Assembly (NCBI RefSeq): GCF_042651485.1
Contig: NZ_JBHSDH010000012.1
Location: 62,001-126,000, forward strand
Reading direction: 5' to 3'
Length of the DNA: 64,000 nucleotides
Source: Sphingorhabdus_B arenilitoris
GTDB lineage: Bacteria > Pseudomonadota > Alphaproteobacteria > Sphingomonadales > Sphingomonadaceae
Shown here one piece after another: positions 34,139-42,265 of this stretch. The notes below the pieces were generated by a model, which saw only the letters and a list, made by a program, of their open reading frames with translations, was not told the DNA's origin and searched no databases. Numbering within the stretch: the first letter of the stretch is position 1; each line of letters starts with the position of its first letter. A program made the position numbers and the translations under genes.

Positions 34139-35441
34139 TATCGACCATAGCGCTGAGGCGTTGATTGGCATGCCTGCGGGGGAATGTGCGGCCATTTTGG
34201 CACGCTGGAAGTTGCGCGATTATGTGCGTCATTTCAATGCTTGGCCATTTTGGCGGCGCCATGATCAAATGCCCCCGGAACGTGATTGGCGTATCTGGCT
34301 GGTGATGGCCGGCCGCGGTTATGGCAAAACCCGCATGGGGGCCGAATGGGTGCGCAGCCAGGCGGAGCAGCATGAAGGGGCGCGGATCGCCCTGATCGGC
34401 GCGACGATCATGGAGGCGCGGCAAATTATGGTGGAGGGGGAAAGCGGTATTTTGAACCTGCCGGGCACGTCAAATCTGCGCTGGGAATCCTCTTTGCGCC
34501 GGATCATTTGGCCCAATGGCGCGCAGGCAACATTATACTCAGCCGCCGAACCGGAGTCGCTGCGCGGGGTGCAGCATCATTTTGCCTGGGCCGATGAAAT
34601 TGCCAAATGGCCGGACGGGATTGCCGTATGGGACAATTTGATGCTGGGGATGCGGCTGGGTGACCGGCCGCAGACTATCGCGACCACCACGCCGCGCCCG
34701 GTGCCGCTCATCCGCCGCCTTGTGACCGAAAAAGATGCCGCGTTAACCCATGGCCGCACCGATGATAACCGAGCGAATTTGCCGTCCGATTTCCGTTATG
34801 CCGTGGAACAGGCCTATGGCGGCACGCGGCTAGGGCGTCAGGAGCTGGACGGCGAGCTGATCGAGGATTTACAAGGTGCCTTATGGAACCGGCCGATGAT
34901 TGAGGCATGCCGGGTTGGCAACCTGCCATCTTTTCGCCGTGTCGTGATCGGCGTTGATCCGCCGGTCAGCAGCGGCGGCGATGCTTGTGGTATCATCGCA
35001 GCGGCGCTGGGCCATGATGACAAAGCCTATATTTTGGCCGATCACAGCGTTCAGGGATGCTCGCCCGAAAAATGGGCGCGGGCGGTCGCCGCCTCATCAA
35101 ATAAATGGCAAGCAGACCGAGTGGTGGTTGAGAGTAATCAAGGCGGAGAGATGGTCGAAAGCACATTGCGCGCGGCGCAAATTGGCCTGCCCATCACCCG
35201 CGTCCATGCGAGCCGAGGCAAAAGCGCGCGCGCAGAACCTGTGGCCGCGCTGTATGAAACCGGGCGGGTCCATCATGCGGGCGCCTTTCCGGCGCTGGAG
35301 GATCAGATGTGCGGATTGATCGCGGGTGGCGGCTATGAAGGCCCCGGCCGATCACCCGACCGTGCCGACGCACTGGTATGGGCGATCACGGAAATAATGC
35401 TCGGCAAAACCAAAGCCGGGCCCAGGGTGCGGATTTTGTGA
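34131..35441 (+). CDS. GTA/phage large terminase (packaging ATPase-nuclease)
   Basis: Drives DNA into the prohead and cuts it. The 436-residue protein has Walker A MAGRGYGKTRMGAEWV (near residue 65), a Walker B-like FAWADEIAKW (near 150), and a C-terminal RNase H-like nuclease domain. That domain begins VVIGVDPPVSSGGDACG (first catalytic Asp) and runs to the acidic SPDRADALVWAITE. The size matches GTA gp2-type terminases. GTA terminases package random host DNA by the headful, which is presumed here from cluster type. Confidence 0.93.
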   Translation: MADIDHSAEALIGMPAGECAAILARWKLRDYVRHFNAWPFWRRHDQMPPERDWRIWLVMAGRGYGKTRMGAEWVRSQAEQHEGARIALIGATIMEARQIMVEGESGILNLPGTSNLRWESSLRRIIWPNGAQATLYSAAEPESLRGVQHHFAWADEIAKWPDGIAVWDNLMLGMRLGDRPQTIATTTPRPVPLIRRLVTEKDAALTHGRTDDNRANLPSDFRYAVEQAYGGTRLGRQELDGELIEDLQGALWNRPMIEACRVGNLPSFRRVVIGVDPPVSSGGDACGIIAAALGHDDKAYILADHSVQGCSPEKWARAVAASSNKWQADRVVVESNQGGEMVESTLRAAQIGLPITRVHASRGKSARAEPVAALYETGRVHHAGAFPALEDQMCGLIAGGGYEGPGRSPDRADALVWAITEIMLGKTKAGPRVRIL

Positions 35442-35464
35442 TCTCACTCTTTTAGGAGATGAAA

Positions 35465-36673
35465 ATGAAAATATTCGGCTGGAAATCGGCCGGGCGTGGG
35501 AAGCTGCGTCCGGCCCGTTCGCATGTGAAATTAACGCGCGGCTATGGGATAGCGGCGCTGGGTGAATGGCCGCGCACTTATGACGAGCAGGTGCGCAGGC
35601 TTTATCTTGAAAATACGATTGCGCAGCGGGCGGTGCGGCTTGTGGCAGAGGGGGTGGCATCGGCACCGCTGATGACCAGCGATGACGGCGCATTGGAGTT
35701 AATCAATGCGACATCGGGCGGGCAATCCTTGCTCGAAACCATTGCCGTCCAATTGCTGCTTCATGGCAATGCTTATGTCGAAATGCTGCCCGATGCGGTG
35801 GGGGCTCCGTGTGAGCTATATGCGCTGCGCCCCGAACGGGTGCAGGTGGAAACCGATGTCGATGGTTGGCCCATGGGATTTGTATATGGCGCATCGGGTG
35901 CCGCATCGCGGATCGCATCGGACCGGATTATCCACATTCGCACAATCCACCCGCTGGACGATCATTACGGCCTTGGCTGTTTGTCTGCGGCGGCGGGAGC
36001 GATTGCCATCCATAATGCAGCGTCAAAATGGAATAAGGCGCTGCTCGACAATGCGGCGCGGCCATCGGGCGCATTGGTGTATGAACCGGGCGAAGGAACA
36101 CCGTTATCCGGCGAGCAATTTGACCGGTTGAAATCCGAATTGGAGGCCAGCTTTGCAGGTGCCATCAATGCCGGGCGGCCAATGCTGCTCGAAGGGGGAC
36201 TGAAATGGCAGGCTTTATCCATGTCGCCTGCGGATATGGATTTTGTCGCATTGAAATCGGCGGCGGCGCGGGACATTGCGCTGGGCTTTGGTGTGCCGCC
36301 GATGCTGCTCGGCCTGCCCGGAGATGCGACCTACGCCAATTACCGAGAGGCCAACCGCGCTTTGTGGCGGCAGGCGATTTTGCCCCTGGCCAATAAGATA
36401 TTGAGCGCCATTGCCGAAGGGCTGGCCCCTTGGTTTGATGATCTGCGCCTGTCGGTTGACCTCGATCAGGTCAGCGCGCTGAGCGAGGACCGAGAGCGGC
36501 TTTGGGCTCAGGTGACCGCCGCCGATTTTTTAAGCAATGCCGAAAAACGCACAATGCTGGGTCTGGCACCCGAACCCCAAATAGAAGCGCAACCCCCTGC
36601 GGCACCCCAACCCGTGACCAAGGCTGAACCAGCGCGTGCGCAAGAAGAGGAGCAGAGCAGCGATGAGGAATAA
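35465..36673 (+). CDS. GTA/phage portal protein
   Basis: Forms the dodecameric ring at the capsid vertex through which DNA passes. The 402-residue protein is of HK97 portal type: YGIAALGEWPRTYDEQVR, LHGNAYVEMLPDAVGAP, and GFGVPPMLLGLPGDATYANY. The last of these is the family's best signature. The start at 35465 follows AGGAG by a normal gap; the ATG at 35459 is too close to it. Its 3' end overlaps the next small gene. Confidence 0.94.
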   Translation: MKIFGWKSAGRGKLRPARSHVKLTRGYGIAALGEWPRTYDEQVRRLYLENTIAQRAVRLVAEGVASAPLMTSDDGALELINATSGGQSLLETIAVQLLLHGNAYVEMLPDAVGAPCELYALRPERVQVETDVDGWPMGFVYGASGAASRIASDRIIHIRTIHPLDDHYGLGCLSAAAGAIAIHNAASKWNKALLDNAARPSGALVYEPGEGTPLSGEQFDRLKSELEASFAGAINAGRPMLLEGGLKWQALSMSPADMDFVALKSAAARDIALGFGVPPMLLGLPGDATYANYREANRALWRQAILPLANKILSAIAEGLAPWFDDLRLSVDLDQVSALSEDRERLWAQVTAADFLSNAEKRTMLGLAPEPQIEAQPPAAPQPVTKAEPARAQEEEQSSDEE

Positions 36674-36974
36674 TGATATTTTGCTGCAACTGGCCGGACA
36701 GGCAAAGGGCAAGGGCACCGATCTGGCCACGTTGAAAGCGCTGATTGAGGAAGCATCGGAATTGGGCGCACACCGCGCAATGGCTGGATTGGGCCTCGAT
36801 GATCCAGCGGCGTCGAAGGATATGGCGGAGCTGCGCGAATTGCTTTCGGCGTGGCGTGATGCCAAAAAATCCGCAGGCAAGGCGGCAATTGGCTGGATTG
36901 TGAAGGCGTGCCTTGCGCTGCTGCTCATTGGTCTTGCGGTTAAGCTGGGCTTGACCCAATTGGTGATGCAATGA
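36663..36974 (+). CDS. DUF6127-like small membrane protein in the GTA head module
   Basis: A 103-residue protein with a charged helical N-terminal part and one hydrophobic helix near the C-terminus (AAIGWIVKACLALLLIGLAV). Proteins of this type and position, between portal and protease, are found in other alphaproteobacterial GTA-like clusters. The role is unknown. The ATG at 36663 follows an AAGAGGAG site and overlaps the portal end by eleven bases; an upstream GTG at 36636 is possible but poorer. Confidence 0.8.
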   Translation: MRNNDILLQLAGQAKGKGTDLATLKALIEEASELGAHRAMAGLGLDDPAASKDMAELRELLSAWRDAKKSAGKAAIGWIVKACLALLLIGLAVKLGLTQLVMQ

Positions 36975-37333
36975 AGATTGCGGGCTATGCAGCGATATTC
37001 GATCATCCCGACAGGGGCGGCGACATCATCCGCAAAGGCGCATTCAAACGCAGCGCAAAGGCGGGCATACCGCTATTGTGGCAGCATGATCAGGCGCAGC
37101 GCATCGGCTATGTCGAAAGCATCGCAGAGGATGAACGCGGCCTGCGCGTGATCGCCGAGATTGACGATACCGCCGCAAACAAAGTGGCCAAGGGGCAGGG
37201 CCTGTCCTTCGGATACCGGGTGCAAGGCATGAAGCGGCAGGAATATCGCGAATTGATTGACCTTGACCTGATAGAAGTCAGCATCGTCACCCACCCCATG
37301 CAACCTTTGGCAAGGGTTTTGGCAACCGAGTAA
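36971..37333 (+). CDS. GTA/HK97-type prohead protease
   Basis: Trims the capsid precursor during maturation. The 120-residue protein has the S78-family features: GYAAIFDHPDRGGDIIRKGAF, LWQHDQAQRIGYVE (catalytic His), GLSFGYRV (catalytic Ser) and DLIEVSIVTHPMQP. It overlaps the preceding gene by four bases and is directly followed by hairpins that separate it from the capsid gene. At 120 residues it is a compact version of the family. Confidence 0.92.
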   Translation: MKIAGYAAIFDHPDRGGDIIRKGAFKRSAKAGIPLLWQHDQAQRIGYVESIAEDERGLRVIAEIDDTAANKVAKGQGLSFGYRVQGMKRQEYRELIDLDLIEVSIVTHPMQPLARVLATE

Positions 37334-37376
37334 GTCCGCGGCTGGGGTGTTCCCCATGCTGTGGCTCATCGATCCA

Positions 37377-37404
37377 GGCGCTCCATTTCGGGGCGCTTTT
37401 TTTT
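37377..37404 (+). terminator. Intrinsic terminator immediately before the capsid gene
   Basis: GCGCTCC (37378-37384) pairs with GGGGCGC (37390-37396), including one U-G pair and a five-base loop, followed by eight Ts. A further small hairpin (TGGGG/CCCCA) lies just upstream at 37343-37356. The stop of the protease gene is at 37333, and the capsid ribosome site starts about three bases after the T run. Confidence 0.75.
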
Positions 37405-37418
37405 ATGGAGAAAAGCAT

Positions 37419-38489
37419 ATGAAATATGAGATTAAAGCCGACACGTTGAACGGAGCCTTTGACAAAGCCGCCTTTCCGGCCTTCGCCACGCGGCGTCCAC
37501 AACTGTCGGGAAGCAAAGCGGCGAGCGCGGCGCGGTCCGCCTTCGTTGATGGCTATTTGCGCACAGGTGCGGAAATGGAGTTGAAAAGCGTTTCGGGCGC
37601 AGTTGCCGGTGATGGCGGCTATGCCCTGCCGCAGGAAATTGACGCCATCATCGATGCAACCTTGAAAACTGCATCGCCCATCCGCGCCATCGCCAATGTC
37701 GTCCAAGTGGGCAGCGCAGGATACCGCAAATTGGTGACGCAAAATGGCGTTGCCTCTGGTTGGGCATCGGAAACCGGCGCACGGGGCCAAACCAGCACGC
37801 CCTTATTTGCGGAAATATTGCCCAGTTTTGGCGATCTATATGCCAATCCGGCGGCGTCGCAGGCGATGCTCGATGATGCGCAATTTGACGTTGAGGCATG
37901 GCTGGCCAGTGAAATTGCCTCGGAATTTGCCAAGGCAGAGGGCAGCGCCTTCGTCAATGGCGATGGCGCCGATAAACCCACTGGATTTTTGACAGGTCCA
38001 GTCAGCAACGCCGATGACAATATTCGAGCCTTTGGCACCCTGCAATATGTGGCATCGGGTGCAGAGGGCGATTTTGATGATGAGGATCCGCAGGACCGTT
38101 TGATCGATCTGGTGCAAAGCCTGCGCGCGCCCTATCGCCAAGGCGCGGTCTGGGTAATGAATAGCGCAACGCTCGCCAAAATCCGCAAGATGAAAACCGC
38201 CGATGGCGGGTTTTTGTGGCAAGCCGGTCTGGCCGCTGGACAAGCCGATACGCTGCTCGGCTATCCCGTGGTCGAAGCCGAAGATATGCCGGATATGGCC
38301 GCGGGCAGCCTGTCGATTGCCTTCGGTAATTTCAAGGCCGGTTATTTGATTGCGGAGCGCGGCGAAACAGCAATCCTGCGCGATCCTTATTCCAACAAGC
38401 CCTATGTGCATTTTTATGCGACCAAACGGGTTGGCGGCGCGCTGAGCAATTCTGAAGCCATCAAAGTGATGAAATTCTCCGCCAGCTAA
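37419..38489 (+). CDS. GTA/HK97-type major capsid protein
   Basis: The main shell protein. The 356-residue product shows the HK97 fold pattern: an N-terminal helical delta-like stretch, then GDGGYALPQEIDAIIDATL, VASGWASETGARGQTSTPLF, EIASEFAKAEGSAFVNGDG and VWVMNSATLAKIRKMK. The ATG at 37419 follows TGGAG and begins the homologous region. Its delta domain is short, like other GTA capsids. The gene is bracketed by terminator-like hairpins on both sides, so its transcript level may be set separately from its neighbours. Confidence 0.95.
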   Translation: MKYEIKADTLNGAFDKAAFPAFATRRPQLSGSKAASAARSAFVDGYLRTGAEMELKSVSGAVAGDGGYALPQEIDAIIDATLKTASPIRAIANVVQVGSAGYRKLVTQNGVASGWASETGARGQTSTPLFAEILPSFGDLYANPAASQAMLDDAQFDVEAWLASEIASEFAKAEGSAFVNGDGADKPTGFLTGPVSNADDNIRAFGTLQYVASGAEGDFDDEDPQDRLIDLVQSLRAPYRQGAVWVMNSATLAKIRKMKTADGGFLWQAGLAAGQADTLLGYPVVEAEDMPDMAAGSLSIAFGNFKAGYLIAERGETAILRDPYSNKPYVHFYATKRVGGALSNSEAIKVMKFSAS

Positions 38490-38502
38490 TATCAATAAAA
38501 CT

Positions 38503-38544
38503 AGGGCGTCATTACGGTTTGGGCCGGGATGGCGCCTTTATTTT
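38503..38544 (+). terminator. Intrinsic terminator after the capsid gene
   Basis: GGCGTCAT (38505-38512) pairs with ATGGCGCC (38529-38536), with one U-G pair and a 16-base loop, followed by TTTATTTTC. It lies in the 77-base gap between the capsid gene and the next small gene. With the hairpin at 37377 it brackets the capsid gene. Confidence 0.7.
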
Positions 38545-38566
38545 CACTCAGCGGAAATGAACAGTT

Positions 38567-38911
38567 ATGACCAATTATATTTTTCAGCGCGGAGAGACAA
38601 TTTCGCTGGCGCTAGATGCCTTGTCGGGTGACTCCCTGTCCGTCAGCAGCATCAGCGCAGTGATGAAGGCAGTGGCACCGGGCCGGACGAGCGCTGCTCC
38701 CGGTGCGCCGGTTGCCGCTGCCTTCGCTATCGAACCACGCATGGCCGGGGACGATAATCCGGCGGGTTGGACCTTGACCGTGCCCGCGATGGTCAGCGCC
38801 GATTTGCCGCCGGGCAGCTATATCGCCGATGCGCGGCTGGAATTGACCGATGGGAAAGTGGTGGTGTCGGACAGCATCACCATGTCCATCCGTCCATCGG
38901 TGTCGGCATGA
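38567..38911 (+). CDS. Hypothetical head-module protein, 114 residues
   Basis: A small, beta-rich looking protein with no signal peptide. Its length and alternation (ISLALDALSGDSLSVSS, WTLTVPAMVSADLPPGSYI, ADARLELTDGKVVV) resemble Ig-like or BppU-like accessory domains of phage fibres. This is a resemblance, not a recognised family. Its stop overlaps the start of the collagen-like gene (ATGA), so the two are probably made together. It may be the capsid or connector attachment partner of that fibre. It lies between capsid and connector, where Rhodobacter GTA has no counterpart I know. Confidence 0.7.
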   Translation: MTNYIFQRGETISLALDALSGDSLSVSSISAVMKAVAPGRTSAAPGAPVAAAFAIEPRMAGDDNPAGWTLTVPAMVSADLPPGSYIADARLELTDGKVVVSDSITMSIRPSVSA

Positions 38912-40272
38912 TTGTGCCATTGGCGCTGCTGTGGCGATTGCCCGATTCTCCTTTGAAAACAGCTTGGCGGGCACCTGCAACGGTTGTTGCCGTGCCACTT
39001 GCGGACCGCCGGGGACAACGGCTGAATTCGCTCATCGGACCTGCAGGCCCACAAGGCCCGGCGGGGCCGCAGGGGCCGCAGGGGCCAATGGGCCTTCAAG
39101 GCCCGGCTGGCGAAGCGGGCGCGACGGGAGCCGCAGGACCAGCGGGACAACCAGGCGCATCAGGACCGGCAGGTTCGCAGGGGCCCAAAGGCGACAGCGG
39201 CGCGGCAGGAGAAAAAGGCGTTGTGGGACCAGCCGGGCCCCAAGGGCTCACCGGACCAGCTGGCCCGAAAGGCGATGCAGGTTCAATTGGCCCAATCGGT
39301 CCCGCTGGTCCGCAAGGTGTGACAGGGCCTGCGGGGCCAGCCGGTTCTAAAGGAGACAAAGGTGATAAGGGAGACATCGGCGTTACCGGAGCTGTGGGCC
39401 CGGCTGGAGCAATGGGACCTATCGGGCCAAAAGGAGATATTGGACCGCAAGGCGCGGCCGGGGCAACTGGTCCAGCTGGCCCGAAAGGTGATTCAGGGCC
39501 CATTGGGCCAATCGGTCCTGTTGGTCCGCAAGGCCCTACCGGGTTAACCGGACCGGTAGGACCAGCAGGTCCGCCCGGACCAAAGGGGGATACGGGAATA
39601 ACCGGTCCAGCAGGACCAATCGGCGCAACCGGACCTGTGGGCGCATCTGGTCCCCAAGGGCAGGCGGGAGCGGCGGGTCCAATCGGTCCGATGGGTCCAG
39701 CGGGTTTAGCAGGTCCAGTAGGTCCGGCGGGTCCAGTGGGTCCAGTAGGTCCAGCGGGTCCAGCGGGCCCCGCCGGCGCCGTGGCGGTTACACGGCAAAT
39801 ATCGACTATCGGCGGACGTTGGAATTTTTCCATTGATGGTCGGTGGGTTGGATTTTCGACAACCTCTGGTTCGCACGGCGAAAATTATATACAGTCGGCT
39901 GGCACTGCGGCTGAACCTGCTGTTTTGTGGAATCAGCTCGGTCCTTTTGTCACAAGTGGCAGTAAAGTGGTGCGACTACGGATAGGCGGCTTGATGAGTC
40001 ATGTTGAAATATCAGCTGTAAATATCCGTTTGTATCATCAAACCGGACCATGGACCGGCGAATGGGATACGGCGGCAGAGACAATCCGAACCAATCTGTT
40101 GACAGCCAACAATGTTGATTTTTCCGGTGGCGATTTGAAGCGCCATGTTTTCGAGATCAACCAAATTGTTAACAGCGATGGTTTTTTGGTTATGTTTGTG
40201 CAGCCGGCCGTACCCATCACAGCGATCCGTTATTTAATGTGTAGCATGCTGCTGGAATCGGAACCGGCTTGA
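38908..40272 (+). CDS. Collagen-like fibre protein in the GTA head module
   Basis: A 454-residue protein in three parts. Residues 1-43 are an N-terminal stretch with a partly hydrophobic start. Residues 44-292 are 83 uninterrupted Gly-X-Y triplets, rich in GPA, GPI, GPV and KGD groups that stabilise bacterial triple helices. Residues 293-454 are a beta-rich C-terminal domain (IGGRWNFSIDGRWVGFS, LMSHVEISAVNIRLYH) likely to aid trimerisation or bind a surface. The ATG overlaps the previous stop (ATGA); an upstream ATG at 38767 would read through that gene out of frame. It probably forms a thin trimeric fibre on the particle. Target unknown. Confidence 0.85.
   Translation: MIVPLALLWRLPDSPLKTAWRAPATVVAVPLADRRGQRLNSLIGPAGPQGPAGPQGPQGPMGLQGPAGEAGATGAAGPAGQPGASGPAGSQGPKGDSGAAGEKGVVGPAGPQGLTGPAGPKGDAGSIGPIGPAGPQGVTGPAGPAGSKGDKGDKGDIGVTGAVGPAGAMGPIGPKGDIGPQGAAGATGPAGPKGDSGPIGPIGPVGPQGPTGLTGPVGPAGPPGPKGDTGITGPAGPIGATGPVGASGPQGQAGAAGPIGPMGPAGLAGPVGPAGPVGPVGPAGPAGPAGAVAVTRQISTIGGRWNFSIDGRWVGFSTTSGSHGENYIQSAGTAAEPAVLWNQLGPFVTSGSKVVRLRIGGLMSHVEISAVNIRLYHQTGPWTGEWDTAAETIRTNLLTANNVDFSGGDLKRHVFEINQIVNSDGFLVMFVQPAVPITAIRYLMCSMLLESEPA
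39037..39783 (+). repeat. Gly-X-Y coding repeat, 83 triplets
   Basis: A 747-base tract coding for consecutive Gly-X-Y triplets without a break. Codons vary widely within the tract (GGT, GGC, GGA and GGG are mixed), so the protein repeat rather than the DNA repeat appears to be kept. The final part, 39690-39780, becomes a purer array of GGTCCAG-like units, which looks like a younger expansion. Confidence 0.9.
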
Positions 40273-40317
40273 TCCTGCCAAAGCTGAACCAAAATTTCAA
40301 AAATTGAGGAAGATATT

Positions 40318-40860
40318 ATGTTGAGCATTGATCCGCTCAACCTCGACAGCTTTATGCTGGACGAGGTTAGGGCTTATTTGCGTCTGGATCAGGATGCAGA
40401 AGATACCTCGTTGGGCGCAATTTTGCTGGCGGCCATAGTCCATGCAGAAAGCTTTACCCGGCAAATTATGATCCGCCGCACGGTGCGCGAAATAATGCCA
40501 TCATCATCGCATTGGCAAAGGCTTTCGGCGAGCCCGGTTGCCGCGGTTGTGGCGGTGGCCGGAATTCCTGCTGAGGGTTCCCATTTCGCAATGGATGAAA
40601 GCCATTATACCGCCCGGATTGATGCGGACGGTGATGCCTATATAAGTGTGCGGCGGGCAGGTTCAGCTGGACGGATTGAGGTTACCTATCAAGCCGGATT
40701 AGCGGCGAGCTGGTCCGATCTTCCCGAAAGCCTGCGGCTCGCCATATTGCGCATGACGGGGCATTTGCATCTCTACCGCGATAATGACGGCGATGCCGGT
40801 CCGCCCGCTGCGGTTGCCGCTTTGCTGCGTCCATGGCGGCGCATGAGGTTGTCGGCATGA
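40318..40860 (+). CDS. GTA head-tail adaptor (gp6-like)
   Basis: A 180-residue connector of the HK97 gp6/YqbG type, with MLDEVRAYLRLDQDAEDTSLGAILLAAIVHAESFTR at the start read in two parts, and a C-terminal helical region rich in Arg. It lies after the fibre gene and is the first connector ring on the portal. GAGGAAG precedes the ATG. Its end overlaps the next gene by four bases. By cluster order it equals gp6 of the Rhodobacter GTA. Confidence 0.88.
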   Translation: MLSIDPLNLDSFMLDEVRAYLRLDQDAEDTSLGAILLAAIVHAESFTRQIMIRRTVREIMPSSSHWQRLSASPVAAVVAVAGIPAEGSHFAMDESHYTARIDADGDAYISVRRAGSAGRIEVTYQAGLAASWSDLPESLRLAILRMTGHLHLYRDNDGDAGPPAAVAALLRPWRRMRLSA

Positions 40861-41183
40861 GCGGGGAATTTGCAGGCACTCTGCGCGAAAGAGTGACCAT
40901 TGAAACCCGCACCGGCAACCGCGATGCATTGGCGGGCAGCAGCGGGCAATATGCCTATTCGGGTGAAGCCTGGGCGGCATTAGCACCGATTGTGCCGGGC
41001 GATTTGACGCAGGCAGGCAGCCTGAGCGCGATGCCCCGGTGGAAAGTGACGATGCGCAAACGGGAAGGCATTGATCCGCGTGTCCGGCTTGTCTGGCGCT
41101 CCAAATATCTCGCCGTGCGTCAGGTGGTGAGCGACCCGCGTGAGCCATCGCAAATGCAGATCACTTGCGAGGAGGTGCGATGA
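40857..41183 (+). CDS. GTA head closure/stopper protein (gp7-like)
   Basis: A 108-residue head-tail adaptor of small beta-barrel type. FAGTLRERVTIETRTGNRD is the usual start of SPP1 gp16/HK97 gp7-like proteins, followed by GEAWAALAPI and DPREPSQMQITCEE at the end. The start at 40857 overlaps the upstream stop (ATGA) and is preferred to an ATG at 40833. It seals the head after packaging. Confidence 0.85.
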   Translation: MSGEFAGTLRERVTIETRTGNRDALAGSSGQYAYSGEAWAALAPIVPGDLTQAGSLSAMPRWKVTMRKREGIDPRVRLVWRSKYLAVRQVVSDPREPSQMQITCEEVR

Positions 41184-41395
41184 GCCTCGATCAGCTGGAA
41201 AAGCAAGCGATTGCATCGGCTGAAGCGGCGGCGCACCGCGTTGCAATCCGCATCGCCGCTGATGCCGATTTACCCCCGGATGTACGCGCCGAAACCCGTG
41301 GAGGCGAAATCATTTTATCAGCACGTAATCTGCGCCAGCGAATGATCCGCGACAGCCGCATCCGCAATTTTGCCCGGAAAGGAACGTCATTATGA
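41180..41395 (+). CDS. Small GTA connector-region protein, 71 residues
   Basis: A 71-residue, highly charged helical protein (LEKQAIASAEAAAHRVAIRIA) overlapping both neighbours by four bases. It lacks signal peptide or membrane helix. Its position between stopper and terminator suggests a neck or tail-completion role, equivalent to an extra small gene in many clusters. I do not recognise a family. Confidence 0.7.
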   Translation: MSLDQLEKQAIASAEAAAHRVAIRIAADADLPPDVRAETRGGEIILSARNLRQRMIRDSRIRNFARKGTSL

Positions 41396-41790
41396 GCGAC
41401 GCTGTTATCGCGCTGCAAACCGCCGCAACCGCTGCGTTGGAAACTCACCCTGCGCTCGCGCAGAGTCTGAACGGTGTATATGACGGGCCGCCGGTTCGCG
41501 CCGTCTTTCCCTATATCGCTTTCACCGAAAATCTGGTGACCGATTGGAGCACCAAAACCGAAACCGGGCGAGAGGTGAGGTTGGCCTTCACCATCTGGGA
41601 TGACGGCGATGTGCCAGCGCGGCTGCATCAGTTGATCGGCCATAGCCAGGAGGCCATTGCTGCGCTGCCCGAAATGGTCGGCGGATGGCAAATTGCCAGC
41701 AACATATTTTTGCGCGGCTTAATCGCCCGCGATGCCGCCGGGCCATGGGCCGCCTTGGTCGAACACCGGATCAGGATGCTGCAAATATAG
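41392..41790 (+). CDS. GTA tail terminator (DUF3168, gp8-like)
   Basis: A 132-residue DUF3168 protein. It has the family pattern ALQTAATAALETHPALAQSL, PYIAFTENLVTDWSTKT and HSQEAIAALPEMVGGWQI, and it ends in a strand pair. The protein caps the tail tube and fixes its length. Four-base overlap with the upstream gene suggests coupling. The position matches gp8 of the Rhodobacter GTA. Confidence 0.88.
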   Translation: MSDAVIALQTAATAALETHPALAQSLNGVYDGPPVRAVFPYIAFTENLVTDWSTKTETGREVRLAFTIWDDGDVPARLHQLIGHSQEAIAALPEMVGGWQIASNIFLRGLIARDAAGPWAALVEHRIRMLQI

Positions 41791-41857
41791 GGTCACAAAC
41801 CCCGCAGCCTCGGGTTGCGGCACCACATAAACTATTCACTAAAATGGAGACAGCATT

Positions 41858-42265
41858 ATGTCAGTGGAAAAAGGAAGCGCCTTCCTGTTAAAGGTTGGCG
41901 ATGGCGGCGCTCCGCCGGTTTACAGCACGGTCGCAGGGTTGCGCACCACCCAATTGTCGATCAATGGCGATCCGATTGTCGTGACAAATAAAGGGTCGGG
42001 CGGTTGGCGTGATTTGCTTCCCGGAGCAGGCGTTCGGTCGGTGTCAGCATCAGCCGCCGGTGTTTTTACCGGCAGCGCCGCCGAAACGCAGATTAAGAAT
42101 AACGCGCTATCCGGCGCGATTGACGATTATGAGTTAAGCTTTGAAAGCGGGGAACGGCTGCAAGGCAAATTCCTCGTCACGCGGCTGGACTATGCGGGCG
42201 ATTTCAATGGCGAACGCAGCTATACATTGTCGCTGGAAAGCAGCGGCCCGGTAAGTGCATTATGA
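41858..42265 (+). CDS. GTA major tail tube protein (gp9-like)
   Basis: A 135-residue tube protein: SVEKGSAFLLKVGDGG, then GLRTTQLSINGDPIVVTNKG, GAGVRSVSASAAGVFTGS, and a final YTLSLESSGPVSAL. The length and pattern match TIGR02126-type major tail proteins of siphoviruses and GTAs. The 67-base spacer before it is the longest in this part of the cluster. It contains an AATGGAGACAG ribosome site but no clear terminator. Confidence 0.9.
   Translation: MSVEKGSAFLLKVGDGGAPPVYSTVAGLRTTQLSINGDPIVVTNKGSGGWRDLLPGAGVRSVSASAAGVFTGSAAETQIKNNALSGAIDDYELSFESGERLQGKFLVTRLDYAGDFNGERSYTLSLESSGPVSAL

Noticed and set aside
37347..37418. Upstream extension of the capsid gene to an ATG at 37347
   Set aside because: It would read through two hairpins and a T run and lacks capsid homology; the ATG at 37419 has a good ribosome site.
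39096..39833. Long minus-strand frame with a Gly-Pro-rich product opposite the collagen-like gene
   Set aside because: It is the mirror of the Gly-X-Y tract: the complement of GGN-CCN codons also reads as Gly/Pro-rich. It has no ribosome site or neighbouring partner, and the plus-strand frame has proper ends and coupling.
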